A stretch of 64,000 nt of DNA, from positions 34,358,628 to 34,422,627 of the forward strand of contig OZ035998.1 in NCBI GenBank assembly GCA_964035015.1, read 5' to 3'. The notes below the pieces were generated by a model. It was not told where the DNA came from. It saw nothing but the letters and a program-made list of their open reading frames with translations, and did no database searches. Shown in pieces: positions 43,608-56,933 of the stretch (within the stretch, counting starts at the first letter, position 1; each line of letters opens with the position of its first letter). This stretch comes from Corallium rubrum. Its lineage: Eukaryota > Cnidaria > Anthozoa > Scleralcyonacea > Coralliidae. Both the position numbers and the translations under genes were made by a program.

Positions 43608-45841
43608 GTATATATATATATACGTACCACCCGGAAATATAAATACCCTTTTGATAAAAATAATAAATAATAAATATTAAAAAATAAGAATAAGTACTTA
43701 CCATTTCACTCGGCTCACCAATGTTGTCAACATTATTGCTTTGTAAGTGGTCTAACGTTTGTCTCTAAATAAAACGATACCAAAATTTGAAAAGCGTGTG
43801 TTTCAATTGTTTTTCTTTTTAAATCATTCCTGTCTGAGGGCTTCCCTAGAGGTGAATAAAATCGTCTGGCATTTGCCAGAATAAAATACTAAAGACCGAT
43901 TCGGACAGGTTAACAAGAGTTAATCCGTAGTTTCTAATTCCCAGGCAAGGTTGGAGAGGGAAGGCACTGACTCAGCCAGCGCGGCTTTTCTGTGGTATAG
44001 TTTCTTCGAATTTCTGAATTATATAACCAAAACTATTTCATAGAGACCGAGAATAAAATATAATCAAACTAGAAAAAATTATTGCTCGAGATGAAATATA
44101 TATATATGACAACTCCAGTTGGTTTCAATATTTTCGCAACTTTAACCCAAGCAAAACTAGATTTACCGACTAACTTAAACCAAACCTGACAATCTAGCGA
44201 GTATACCGCCCAACCACTAACCCGGAGCAATATAGCGAGTTTACTACTGTGGCCGTAACATCCCGTCTGGTAACAGTAAACTTACTATAGTGCTGATGTC
44301 GTAGAGTGGAATGTCGTGCATAAAGTGCAGTGCAGCGGAGTAGAGTGCTTTGCGATGCGGAGTAGTGTATCGCAATGTAGCTTACTGTTACTTAATTTTC
44401 GCGATTTCCAAAAAATCGCTAAATTAAACACCCACGAAAAAAAGGTTACGCAAAAATTAACGACGAAAAATTTAATACCTTGTTAAAAGATCCCTTTCGT
44501 TAATTTTAACATTCCCTGTACACGTTGTCTTCCTCACTTCACGTTATCTTCATAGAATCACTGAGCTATAGTCAATGAGAAGTCAACTCTACCTCCCGAA
44601 GACGCGTAAGGAACTGACAATGTTACTCAGTTATACTGCAAGTGCAAAGACATGACGTACACCTACAGTATATAACGTTGTATGTTGTCGCAAACGAACA
44701 TGCAACGTGTTCTACGTTTTGTTTTGTTGAGACAAAGCCTTAAGGTTCAGTTCAATGTCATTGCAAAAATATCGCTGTGTCAAAATAAAATCTGAAGCGC
44801 CGATTCTAAAACTAGTTGTTTGTAAATGCGGATAAGCATTTAGAAAATTTTCGCGAAGTTTAGTTCCTTTCACTGACACGATTTTTCGTCCCAATTGCAA
44901 AATTTAAGTCTCGCAAAATATGGCTTTCCCATTTTGCAAAATTAAATCCCCGTGAAAATTAGCTATAAAAGGGTCGTAGTAGTGCGGGTACATGCAGTCC
45001 AGGTTAAGGCAGTATGGTATGATGTGTTACAATGCGTTCTCAACTGCATGGACGTATTGTGTTTAACCCGACCTATTTCGTTCTACTCTTATTCAACTTT
45101 CAATCCGAACTGTCCAAGGCACTAAATTTACTATTTACCATTTTGCTGTGATAATATTCAGATGTTCGGGGTCCTTTTACCGCATCATTTCCTTGCGACG
45201 ATCCAAACTGTTATTGAAATGAAATAAAGAGCATAAGTGTAACACCAAGAACAGAGGATGGAGAGGACAAGAGTATATATTTGAATAGTGATTTCAAAAA
45301 TAGTCTTTCGTTCATTCGCTCGAGCTCCTATATGGCCCATCAAATAATCTAGCTCCTGGGTGAATTGCACTTAGGGACTTCTGTTTAAAATATAATTTTG
45401 CTAGTTCTTTTGGAGATTCTTCGCCCTGATTTCAGTTTCTGTTTTTATGTACATGTAGTTCGGTTTGATAACGATGGGATATATAAACGATTTTTCGAAA
45501 CTTTTCCGACTTTTGGAATAGGCCAGGATTTTTGGACAACCGAGTTGTTCTCTTGCAATTTCTTGTCAGAATTATCGCATTGTCGCAAATGCATGTTTAA
45601 CGTAATACATCTCTTGAACTATTATTGTGGGACAGTGAACTCGGGTGAAGAATAATGATATTAGGTGTTACTCCGAGTCGGGAGCTGGTGGTCGAACGAT
45701 GGTACAACAACTTGACCTGCAGCTCAGTCGGTAGAGCGTCGGACTAGTAACCGAAGGTCGCGGGTTCGAATCCCAGCCGGCAAAGTAGAGTTTTCTCTAC
45801 TTGACTGGTATGGTTCGTCACTCGGAGTAACACCTAATATC

Positions 45842-45908
<67 letters not shown>

Positions 45909-46434
45909 GCTTACCTCAAAGGTCTGCAACAGGCTGTTTCATCTAAAAAAGAATCTTCAGGCAGATGACAATTTTCGAAAACAGGGGGTGCTTATATCCT
46001 TCCTGCCGAAACGTGGGAGTGTGGGGGCGAAACAATACATGCATTCATGGCTCTTGTTGCGCTGTTTGCGCGGAATTTATTTCGATGACGACATTGACTG
46101 ATAATTTCTGCTCTTTTGTTGAGTAAAACAAAAGAGCAGAAATTATCAGTCAATGTCGTCATCGAAATAAATTCCGCGCAAACAGCGCAACAAGAGCCAT
46201 GAATGCATGTATTGTTTCGCCCCCACACTCCCACGTTTCGGCAAGAAGGATATAAGCACCCCCCTGTTTTCGAAAATTGTCATCTGCCTGAAGATTCTTT
46301 TTTAGATGAAACAGCCTGTTGCAGACTTTTGAGGTAAGCGAAAATCTATATTTGCTCTAACTATATGTTATCGAGCACTCTTTGGGTTTCGTAGACCAAA
46401 ACCCACACGTATATATATATATATACTACCGGAG

Positions 46435-46482
<48 letters not shown>

Positions 46483-49400
46483 CTCCGGTAGTTCGATCGG
46501 TAGTTCGATTCCTAGTTAAAAGGCCTTGATGTTGCATTTTTGCAACTCCCTGCTTGGTTTTCAAATGTATATATTCTTACACGTGAGATTTTCCTTCACC
46601 AGAAACTATTGGAACATGTTATCTAATTAGTTTACCTGATTGACACCTTGTTGAACGGAGGATGGTCCTGGTGGGCCTGGAGGTCCTGGAGGTCCCTTAG
46701 TAATTTGAAAAAGGGAGATTAGCATATATAAGTAGCCTATAGCCTGTGTGAAGTTTTAAAAAACACAGTCTATGATCCAGTCACGTTAATTGAGTTCTCT
46801 GACGTAGCTGCTATCAGATATTTAAGTACAGTAGTTTGTTGTGAATGGTCATTTTTTTGAAATCACATTAACTACGCGATACTCAATTGGTTATGATTGC
46901 AACTGCTTCCGTTTTAAATGTTTTGTCGTTTACTATGCCGGCAAAGACAGTGGATCTTTTGTCTCATCCACCAGAACAAAGTGAACAAGAATGTATTAAA
47001 ACATGCATTAAAGTAAATTTGTTATATACTTTCAAATGCTTTTTAGCCAGGATATATATATATATATATATATATATGTTTAATACAAGCGAGAAATTGT
47101 AAAAACACCAAGTTCATTATATATTGCCGAGCTTTCGACCTTCTGATGAAAGCCCGAATTAACAGGTCGAATGTTCAGCGATAAATAATAGGGAGCTTGA
47201 GCAAATAAAACGCGAACGTCAACGACAACGTCCTTAATACAATAGAATTTCCTGCCACAACAAAGAAAATGAATAATTTGTAGTCCAAAGAGTAATCTTA
47301 ACGTCGTTCACGTTCTACATGCAACGTTATTCAAATCATTTTCACGTCTTCAGGACGGCGTTAACTCGTGAAACGTTAAAACCTGCATGTTAGTTGAGTT
47401 TGACTTCAAACTATGCGACAAAATCCTTTTAGAATTCTAGCTTTAATACTACGTAAATGGATTCGTGGTTTCTGCTATAGACACTGAACTTTAGATTGCC
47501 GTCGTCGTCCTAGCTTGCTTAAGCTCTCTAATAAACGTGGTGTTTCCACAAATTATCACTTGTATTACTACTTGTCACCATGCAAACTTTCAAAGAATTA
47601 ATCACTGATTTCTGTTTGATAAAACAGTTACAAAAGATACCGAACGAAGTTTTAAATCAAATCACAAAGATCACAGTGATACACGTTAATATTGTGATCA
47701 GCTAAAGTTAGTCTACATTTCAAAAGTAATGACGTCAACCTAGGGAGACGCAAAGATGTTATACACAGTGATTCAACAGTAACAATTTTAAAATCGAATA
47801 CATTTTCTCTAAATAGGACTGTTTAAAGTTCAGTGGAAACTTTCTTTGCACTCCGCTGTCAAATCACTATGTGACATACAATAGCCTGAAAACCAGCTTT
47901 AAAATGCCCAAGGTTTACAGAAATGGGGAGCAAATAATTGCTGTAGATGCTGCAAATACTTTATATTCCTTCACCTCATAACAGTGATTCAATTCTTACC
48001 TGCAATCCAGGGATGCCCTAAATGTTTGTAAGTTTAAGGAAAAAGAAAGAACAAAGAAACAGTCGGACAATTAAAAATACGAACAAACTATAAAACAGTT
48101 AATTAGTCACGGAAGAAGTACCTTTGGTCCACTGTTTCCCTACAACATAGAAAAAAAATATGTCAAAGAAATAAATCAGTCTACCATCTGATCTAGTTTC
48201 ATGCAAAATAACCGGCCTAAAATCTGAATATCTGACTTAAAGATTTTGACATAAAACATCTTAATGATGTATTATTATGGTCTTATGTTGTGGTATAATT
48301 CTGTTTTAATTTGTAAATTTCCAAAATTGCAAATGTGCAATAAAAGATCTACACTATACGAGTGATATTTAAAAAATGATCTAAAAATTGCACGACTACA
48401 CTGTAGTAATTTCTGTGCTGCAAATTCCCCTCTGGTTTTCAGTTGGTTCTTATGGCTACCAAGAATCTCTTTCCATTAATCAAGTTAAACAATAGCTCTC
48501 TCGTTTGCAGGGGCTTCTTTGTTGACTGAAGGGCGAAGACCCTCTTTCGGCCTACTCTCGTAATACACTAAGAAATGTTTTGAGAAATACACTAAGAAAT
48601 CTTTTGATAAAACTTACAGGAAAGCCAGTGTCTCCTTCTGTGCCCAAATTTCCCTAAAATAAAGTACCAAACTGTCACATATATTTGCTATTAACTTAAT
48701 TCGTTGTTTAAAACGTGTATGTGTATGGATATATTTATAAAATAAGTTGCTTCTTTATATGCAAACTCTGATTGGCCCTTGGCCGTGTCAAGTAAAAATT
48801 AATAAAAAGGAAAATTTTTCTGCGCTTTTATGAAATAGTTCAACTGTCATTTTTAAGCTTCAGTGAGTTTCTGATCGATAAAATACACATCGTGCTTTGT
48901 CTTCACTTCTCATGTCATAACCGCTAACGTCTCTGTTGCATCATTAAAATTAGGTCTATTAAATCGTCATTAGTAATATTTTTTCTCACTCAGCACCTTA
49001 ACAAAATAACGAAATCACGCATGTTTATCAAATTTACTACATTTAAAGTGTGTTGTTAAAAACTCCAATTGAACCATATTAAAGCTAATAGTCTAAATAA
49101 CCAACTTCCATGTGGCATGCACTTTTCAAAATTTTCAAAAGTGACAAAGTTGCATGGTTTTTTAACGCAGTTTAATGTTACAGAATAAGACAATGCTGGA
49201 ATTGAATAGCTGGATCATGAATGCAAAAATCTATTGTAGTTATGTAGAGTTGTCCAACTCCATATGTCATCCAAACACACCAACCAAACAATTCTTCAAA
49301 AATGGTTAAAGTGCCTATGAACGAAAATTAAGTTTATCTTATTCGAAAGAACACTTAAAATTATGGAGTAACATCTTTTGCAGTTTTTCGTTTCCTTGCT

Positions 49401-52400
49401 TTGTTGTTGAGATATTTTAGTTTGTTTGATATGAAAATTAAACATTTTGACTTCGTAGGCGCGTAACGAGCTATCGAAGAAGGTTAGATATCTTTTCTAT
49501 TATCAAACCAAATTAATTTGAATGAAGCATGTGGTTGTGTTTCGCCCACAATACTAAACATGAAGATCTTCAAGTGACTATTATGTTTGATAATAGCAAT
49601 ATTACTTTTTCGATAACGCATTGTGACGTCAGATGTTTATTTGCATATCAAACAAACTAAAATATCTCAAGAACGAAGCAAGGAAACGAAAAACTGCAAA
49701 ATATGTCACTCTACCATTTTAAGTGTTCTTTCAAATAAGACAAACTTAATTTCCGTTTCATAGGCACTTTAAGCCATAACAAATCTTGCGAATTTATAGC
49801 TCAAAGACTGTGCAGCAAATCGCAGATTTGCTTGATATTTCCAGTGAATATAATGGTCTTTAATTAGAATACATCAAACGTGTATCTTTACAATCAAATT
49901 ACTCCTAAGGATTTTTGCTCCTGTCATGCTAATCTGTTTAAAATCACTAAAAAAATTTTTTCGCTTCATGGATACTTTAAAATCATGTAAAGCTGTCAAA
50001 AAGAAAAAGAGAATCGTTGCCCATACCGGTTTCCCAGCAGCACCTTCGGGACCTCTCACTCCAAGGTATCCTGGATAACCCTGAAAAAAAATAAGGAAAC
50101 ATCTCAACTTGGGTATAGGAATATATGTACCTTAAAAATGCAAGTACCTTTCCAGAACATTAATGTCTGTCTCATAAAGAAAGATCTAATGAAAAGTGAC
50201 GTGGTTGGGCGTCTAGAATATCCTTAGCGCAGCGTTACTAAAGTCTTTGCAACAACTTGAAGCTACTTTGCAATGTCCAAACATAAAGTAAACATTAACT
50301 ATTTAAATTGGGTTATTTTGTTTAATTTTAGTTGTTAATTTTAGTTTTAGTTTTTTGGACAATTTGTGGCGAGTATAAACTTCTTAAAATCTTTTCTACA
50401 TTCTTCTTACTACAACTATTTACTTTATTTTTTGACATTGCAAGAAGCTGCAACCACTCTATAATACGTACAATGAAAACTTTTTGCTGAAAGCGTTATG
50501 AAAACGTTATACTACAACCACCCAGTATACGAACTAAAAAGACTCTTGGATCGCGCTTTTTCAGTTGCGGCCACCAAACTTTCGAATGCTTTGTCAGTTG
50601 ACATTCGTCAGGAAGACAAATTTATTAAGTTCAAAGGATTGGTTAAGACACATCTTTTTAAGACTGCCTTTTATTAGTATATTTTATAAATTAGTTTGTT
50701 GTTAGTTGTTAACGGATTCTATAACGGTAATTTCTTAATGCGCATTTGATCATATTCACATGTTAATTTGCGCAATAGAGATATTAAATCATTAATCATT
50801 AAACAAACTCTCACCAAAGGTCCTGTTAATCCTGGCAATCCTTCTGGACCATTATCACCCGTCGGGCCCTAAAATATAAAACAAACACAAAGAAAAAGAT
50901 GTAAATTCTGTTCCAATACGCAGAAACCGTTGACTAAATTTTGCTGTCAACAACGTTTCAATCCTAATATGTATGTATACCAAAGTGGCAATAAAATGTA
51001 CTTCCTAAGTTCTGTTAAAAAGTTTTCTCTCTAAATTCGTGTTCTGTGGTTCTACTGCCGCCATTTTTATTTTTGGGCGAGCAGGCCATTATCTGTAGAA
51101 ATTGACGTCTGCATGTCTAAATGTAAAAAAAACCTATTATCTGTAAAGTATGACGTGACGAATGACGCGCTATCACAAATTATCAGTATGCCAACAACTA
51201 ATCAAAATTGCATAAAGTGAAAAATGCCTAATAATAAGTTTTAACAACAGAAATCTAATCTTAATCCTTCGTCAACGAAAATATCAAATAAATATTTTCG
51301 CTTTACTTATTCAGGCAAAATTTTGGTGAGAACATGTTAAATCCCCATAGCGGGACAGTTTGGAAGACGTTGCTGCGTAGGCAGCGGTGAAACAACAATC
51401 GAAATATAGTAAGGTTGTTTCGGCAGTATATCTAACCTTACTATATTTCGCTTAGTGTCAACAGTTCGTTTCCCTTACTACCAATTAATTCCTTATTGCA
51501 GTTTGTTCCGTGATTTAACGCTGGAACATGTGCACATTGATAGAGATAGTATATTTTTGCAAATTCTGCAATTTGATTGGCTACTCGATGTCTATTCGTC
51601 CACAGATAACGAGTAGTCGGAAATTGAGTACCAGTGAGGTGACGAAGGGTGGAAGCTGTCCGCTATCTTCAGCTATTCACACATAAAATTTCGAGCTCAT
51701 AACCTAAATTGTTGATTAGTATAATAAGAAATCTTATATTACATACCAAGTCTCCAAGTTTTCCCAGGGCACCTTGTTCCCCTTGATCACCCTTAATTCC
51801 CTAAAATTACGAAAAAAAATATTTTACTATCTGTACATTTTATTAACATTTTGCAGAGTTATGCATGTTGACAGTGTACGAAAATTTACAAGGTTATAAA
51901 ATTAGAGATGAAAACAAGATAGGAAAAATAAGGGGGAAAAAACAAATTAGTTTTTCAAGAGTTGTGCGCAGTAATCAAAACACAAGGGTAAAAATCTCAC
52001 AGCTTGTTAACAGGATGTGTTTGCAACAAGCTTGCAGAAAACCTGTTAACAAATTGTAATTTTATCAAGCCAATACGAGCTTGTTGTTAACTATGTATAG
52101 CAACTTGTTAAGTGCAGATTGGTAATAACTTGTCACTGACACAAGTCCGTTGAAATCATTAATCTTGTCACAAGTTGTTAACAACCTGTTACAAACTTGT
52201 TAACAAATTTGGAACATTAACAGTGCGAATGCAAACCTTGTGATAACTTGTCTGGCTTGCAGGTATGAAACCCGTGCGTTTTTATGTGTGTAGCTTATGC
52301 TCTCGAGTTGATAACTGCATATCAATGTACACAGGTTGCCAAAACTAATGAGCTTCCCAAAAGAACAGTTAAAAATGCAAATTAAAGTACTTTTTGAATC

Positions 52401-55400
52401 TACTGCGCATGCGAATAGATACTATGTGAGCATGCAAGGTTTTCCTATGTTAGTTAAGTAACAATAGAATATTCTTCGGGACTAAGCAAATTTCAGAAGG
52501 TTTTTCCGATAACATTCCGAGTCAGTCCGAGCAGTCTGACAGTAGATGCATGTACGCCCAAGCGTGCCTATTTTTGCAAAATGTTAGCAAGATATCATGT
52601 ATTAATAACAATAAAATTTCCAGGTTATGATTGAGTTTTTGGAAAAGAACCAGACACTTGAACTTGCTTCAGCCGGCCACCCTTGTCAGGTGTTTGAATT
52701 AAGAATTATTCACAAAAAACAAATCCACTAAAATAAACTAGAAATCAAAATCTTTGTTGTTTTCATACACTTTGAGAGTTAGGAATTCAAATGAAATAGA
52801 ACACTTTTAATGGAACTCTATTCACTTGGATTCTAAAAACAATACAAGGAAGTGAAAAACAAGCAGAAATCTAGATGACTCGTTCATTTTGACCACCAGC
52901 TGCCTCGTACCGAGGCGCGATTAAAAACCGGAGCGCGCAAGGAGTGATGGGATTGGAGCACTTTGGGGCCCTCTTCCCATCAGCCCCTTCGCGCGACGCC
53001 CCCTTCCCCCCCAAAAGACGCCTGGGTACGAGGCATGGCCACCAGTGTATATCTGTACGTAAATGTGTATTAAGGTGGTCTTGGACATGAGCGCATTCAC
53101 ATATAAAAAAAAAATTCAAAAACTTCTGATGCATTCTCAAGTTGTGTTGTTCGGGTTTGAGGTTTACAGTACAGGAAAACATGTCCAAAACATGCCCTAA
53201 ATGAGAGATGTATTGTGCAGAAACTCTATATCCCCCCTAGGCCTGTTTTACTTGGTGGAGCATGCTTCGGATAAGGTTAGACTATAATACACGCAGTTGA
53301 TGCTGTGACGTCAAAAAATGCCTCGATTCTTTTGAATTCCAACAGATTTAGGATTAAGATTAGAATAGGGGTTAAGTTTAAAGTTATATTTAGAGCCAGA
53401 GTTTGACGTGGATATGGATTAGTAGCAATAATAACTACTTAATAACCGAGAGTAAGGTCTTTATACTATTAAACCGAGGTCTTGCTGTATTGATCGAGCG
53501 ATAGCGAGGTTAATACGTTCAAGGCCGAGGTTTGATATTTTACCGTAAAGACCAAACGGTCGAGGTTATTAAGTAGTTTACTATATGGCACTTTTTATTT
53601 CAAAATCAATCTTGTATTTCTTGGTCTTCGCTTCCTTTAACTTCGTCAAAACACCAGACTAGCGTTATTTTCTGCTGTCTCTTTCTCGTCTGGATACTAG
53701 AATTCACTTTTATAATGTTCATCGTCGCTTATTTCATTTATTTTCGTCGTTTTTCCGCAATAAAAGTCTCTTATTAGGATTTTTTTGTTTGTTTCCAATC
53801 GTAGGGCATTACCAATTTTCATAATGCCCATGGGCATTACGGAGAAATCTCGCCACGTCAGGAATCAATCACAGCGCGTGGTTTCACCGGAAGTAATTCG
53901 TGCCATATAAATATGACGTCACAACATCAACTAAGTGCACAATAACCTCAACGGTTTCGGACACGTTTACCTTTGTCGTAAACCTCAAACCCGAACAACA
54001 CAACTTTAAATCAGAAGATTTCATTTTTTCGATATTGTTTCCTATATGCAAATGAGCTAATTGTAACTAAAGAAAGGGAATTATATAATGAATGAACGTA
54101 TATGAGGCAAACAATGGGGGCATTCTTTCTTGTTTGAGATATTTTTCAGATATATATGTTTTAGTTCTTTTGACAGTCATTTTCTTTAGTTTCTATTTCG
54201 TTAAGGTTACAGGATACCCTAGGAAGCCATTTCAAGAAATTTGTTACCGCTCGCTCAATTTTTTTCCGATTTGTCTCAAATTTGCACCAAATGTAGTTAA
54301 GTATGTGACGGACGCTATCGTATTATACAGTAAATAAGAAATAAAATATTGTTGCAGGTATAGTCATCAGTTTAAAATCACAGTACCTTCGCGCCGCGGT
54401 TAGTAAGGCGGTCTTGGTTTTACCAAAAAGCTCTCAATTTATCATATTTACACTTCTCAATGATTGTTCTAAAAAATGTGTTCGCGCGTTTTATTTATGT
54501 AAAAATTAGAGAGTTACAAGCTTTTATTTGCCAATTGCTTGTGCCACAACAGAGGTCGAGAAATAAAATATCCTAGCTGCTAAACCACTACATTAATAAA
54601 AAAATGCAAATATTACTTTTTTAGAACAAACATTGAGAAGTGTAAATATGTTAAATTGAGAGCTTTTTGGTAAAACCAAAGACCGCCTTAAACCGCGGCG
54701 CGAAGGTACTGTGATTTTAAACTGATGACTATATCTGCAACAATATTTTATTTCTTATTTACTGTATAATACGATAGTGTCCGTCACATACTTAACTACA
54801 TTTGGTGCAAATTTGAGACAAATCGGAAAAAATTGAGCGAGCGGTAACAAATTTCTTGAAATGGCCTCCCAGGGTATCCTGTAACCTTAAGGTGGCTCAA
54901 TAGGAAAAACCTATAAGCAATCAGATTTTTGCCTCTAAAATGTTTCATGGTGTAGAATGGTGCTTCGTTCTAGTTCCTTGCACAGCCCTAGTATTACTCT
55001 TGAGTTTTGAAAAGTATTACACAGTGCACTGTTTTCAGGAGGGGAGAAATCTTTGTTCCAGTAAGTTCAGAAACTCTAATTTGCATTAAATTTGCATAAA
55101 ACTTTTGTAAAATTTTTCAATTATCAGTACCAACACTATAGAGCTAAGTAAAGAACTAGAATTAGGCACAAATCTAGACTACGAAACATTTTAGAAAAAA
55201 ATAAAAAAATTTCATAACTTATCAAGCCACCTTAATTCAACTTTGGGGAGATACCCACACTAAATGGTGACTCCATATTTTTACATTGACACTTCTTGGG
55301 AAGATACCCACATTAAATGGTGACGTCATATTTTTACATTCACATGCACTTATTCATCTCTGGAAGATAGCTACATTAAGTGGTGACCCCATTTTCCCAT

Positions 55401-56870
55401 AATTTTAATTTCAGGGAGATGCTCATATTAGGTGGTGACCATATATAGTTATTTTTTCTTATTTTAAGAAATACCCGCAAGTGTTGTGATAATTTCAGTT
55501 TATAATAGAACACTTGACTGGTTTTCACTTTAAACATGCAACAAGATTAGCAATATACACCATGTCTTCTCATCTTATCTGGTTGCCTACAAAAAACTGT
55601 TTGCTAAAAACAAACAAGTTATCAAAACATGCGGCTATATATACCTTGACACCAGCAACTCCTTGGTTTCCGACTGCTCCTAGCTTTCCTCTTAACCCCT
55701 GTTGAGTAAGAAGTTTTAAAATTACTTACCGTAAATACTCAGCTCTCGGGCGCTTACAATATTTCGCAACTCACTTTTCACCCAAATCTTCGGAAGTTCG
55801 TTCCGAAGTTCACAAGTTCGTTGGGAAGTTCAAAGTTCGAATCGTTTTGAACTGCGCATTTGATTGGCTGCTAAGAACCAGGCATCCAATCAGATGCGTA
55901 GTTCAAAACAAACTACGAACTTCCCAAAGAACTTGCGGACTTCGGAACGAACTTCAGAAGATTTGGGTGAAAAGTGATTTGCAAATGACTGAAATCCCGC
56001 CATCCCGACCAATTTTCCCTTCAAATCTCGTTATTCCGCCATGCTTAATCCTAATTCCCGTTGCTGCCATTTTTTTCCCCTGATATTGTTTAAATGACAA
56101 GATTAATTCCGTGGTTTGGGAGAAACAATGTCAACAATATGGTCAATAGGATACTGATAGGCAAATTGAGGGGTAACAGGGGAATGAAAGGTATAAGTGA
56201 AGCAATATATGATCTCTAAATATATCTCTAAATTGTCTAAATTTATTTGATTATTTATTTTGTTGGGCATGATGGTCAATCTTTGACAGCACAAAAAACA
56301 AACAAAAAAAAAACACTAGAAATTTTGGTCACAAATCCCGTATCCCGCTAAATCATGCGCTTCTCTCCGCATCACGCCATGATTTTTTTATTTATCCCGC
56401 TTCCCACGATGATACAAAATCCCGCTTCCCGCTTGATATTTTTCTTAAAATCCCGAATCCAACTTGAAATTTTGGCCTTTCCCGCCATCCCGCAAAAACG
56501 GTACAGGCCCCTCACCAAAGAGCAATTGTAGTTTAAAAAAATACGATCCAGATAAAAAGAAATATATTGCAAATTTCATAGAGTGCTATAGCCTGCGGGC
56601 AGACCTTCCTGTTGCTGCAGCGCCGCGTTGAGAGAGCCTGCTCGCAGGCTAAGAGTGTTATGGTATATCTATTTCATAGAGCATTCTGTTCTGATAAACG
56701 TATAAAATCTGAGAACGTATATAGAGGATATTACACGGTGGTGCGAAGATATGGATTTTACGGCTTCTAAAATTGTTTTTCTTTTTCTCCCTTTGATCTT
56801 ATTATACTGTACTATTATTACTCCTAAGTTTAGTTACAAGTTGAGGGGGTACCATGTTTAAATATTTGTA

Positions 56871-56933
<63 letters not shown>

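Noticed and set aside
45711-45785. Possible tRNA-Thr (loop CTAGTAA)
   Set aside because: Acceptor arms pair poorly and the sequence lies inside an element with inverted ends, so it is a SINE.
45906-45945. Exon-like ATGAAACAGCCTGTTGCAG between AG and GTAAG on the minus strand
   Set aside because: It is the end of a hairpin element present in both orientations and at 63 kb; it does not fit the collagen frame.
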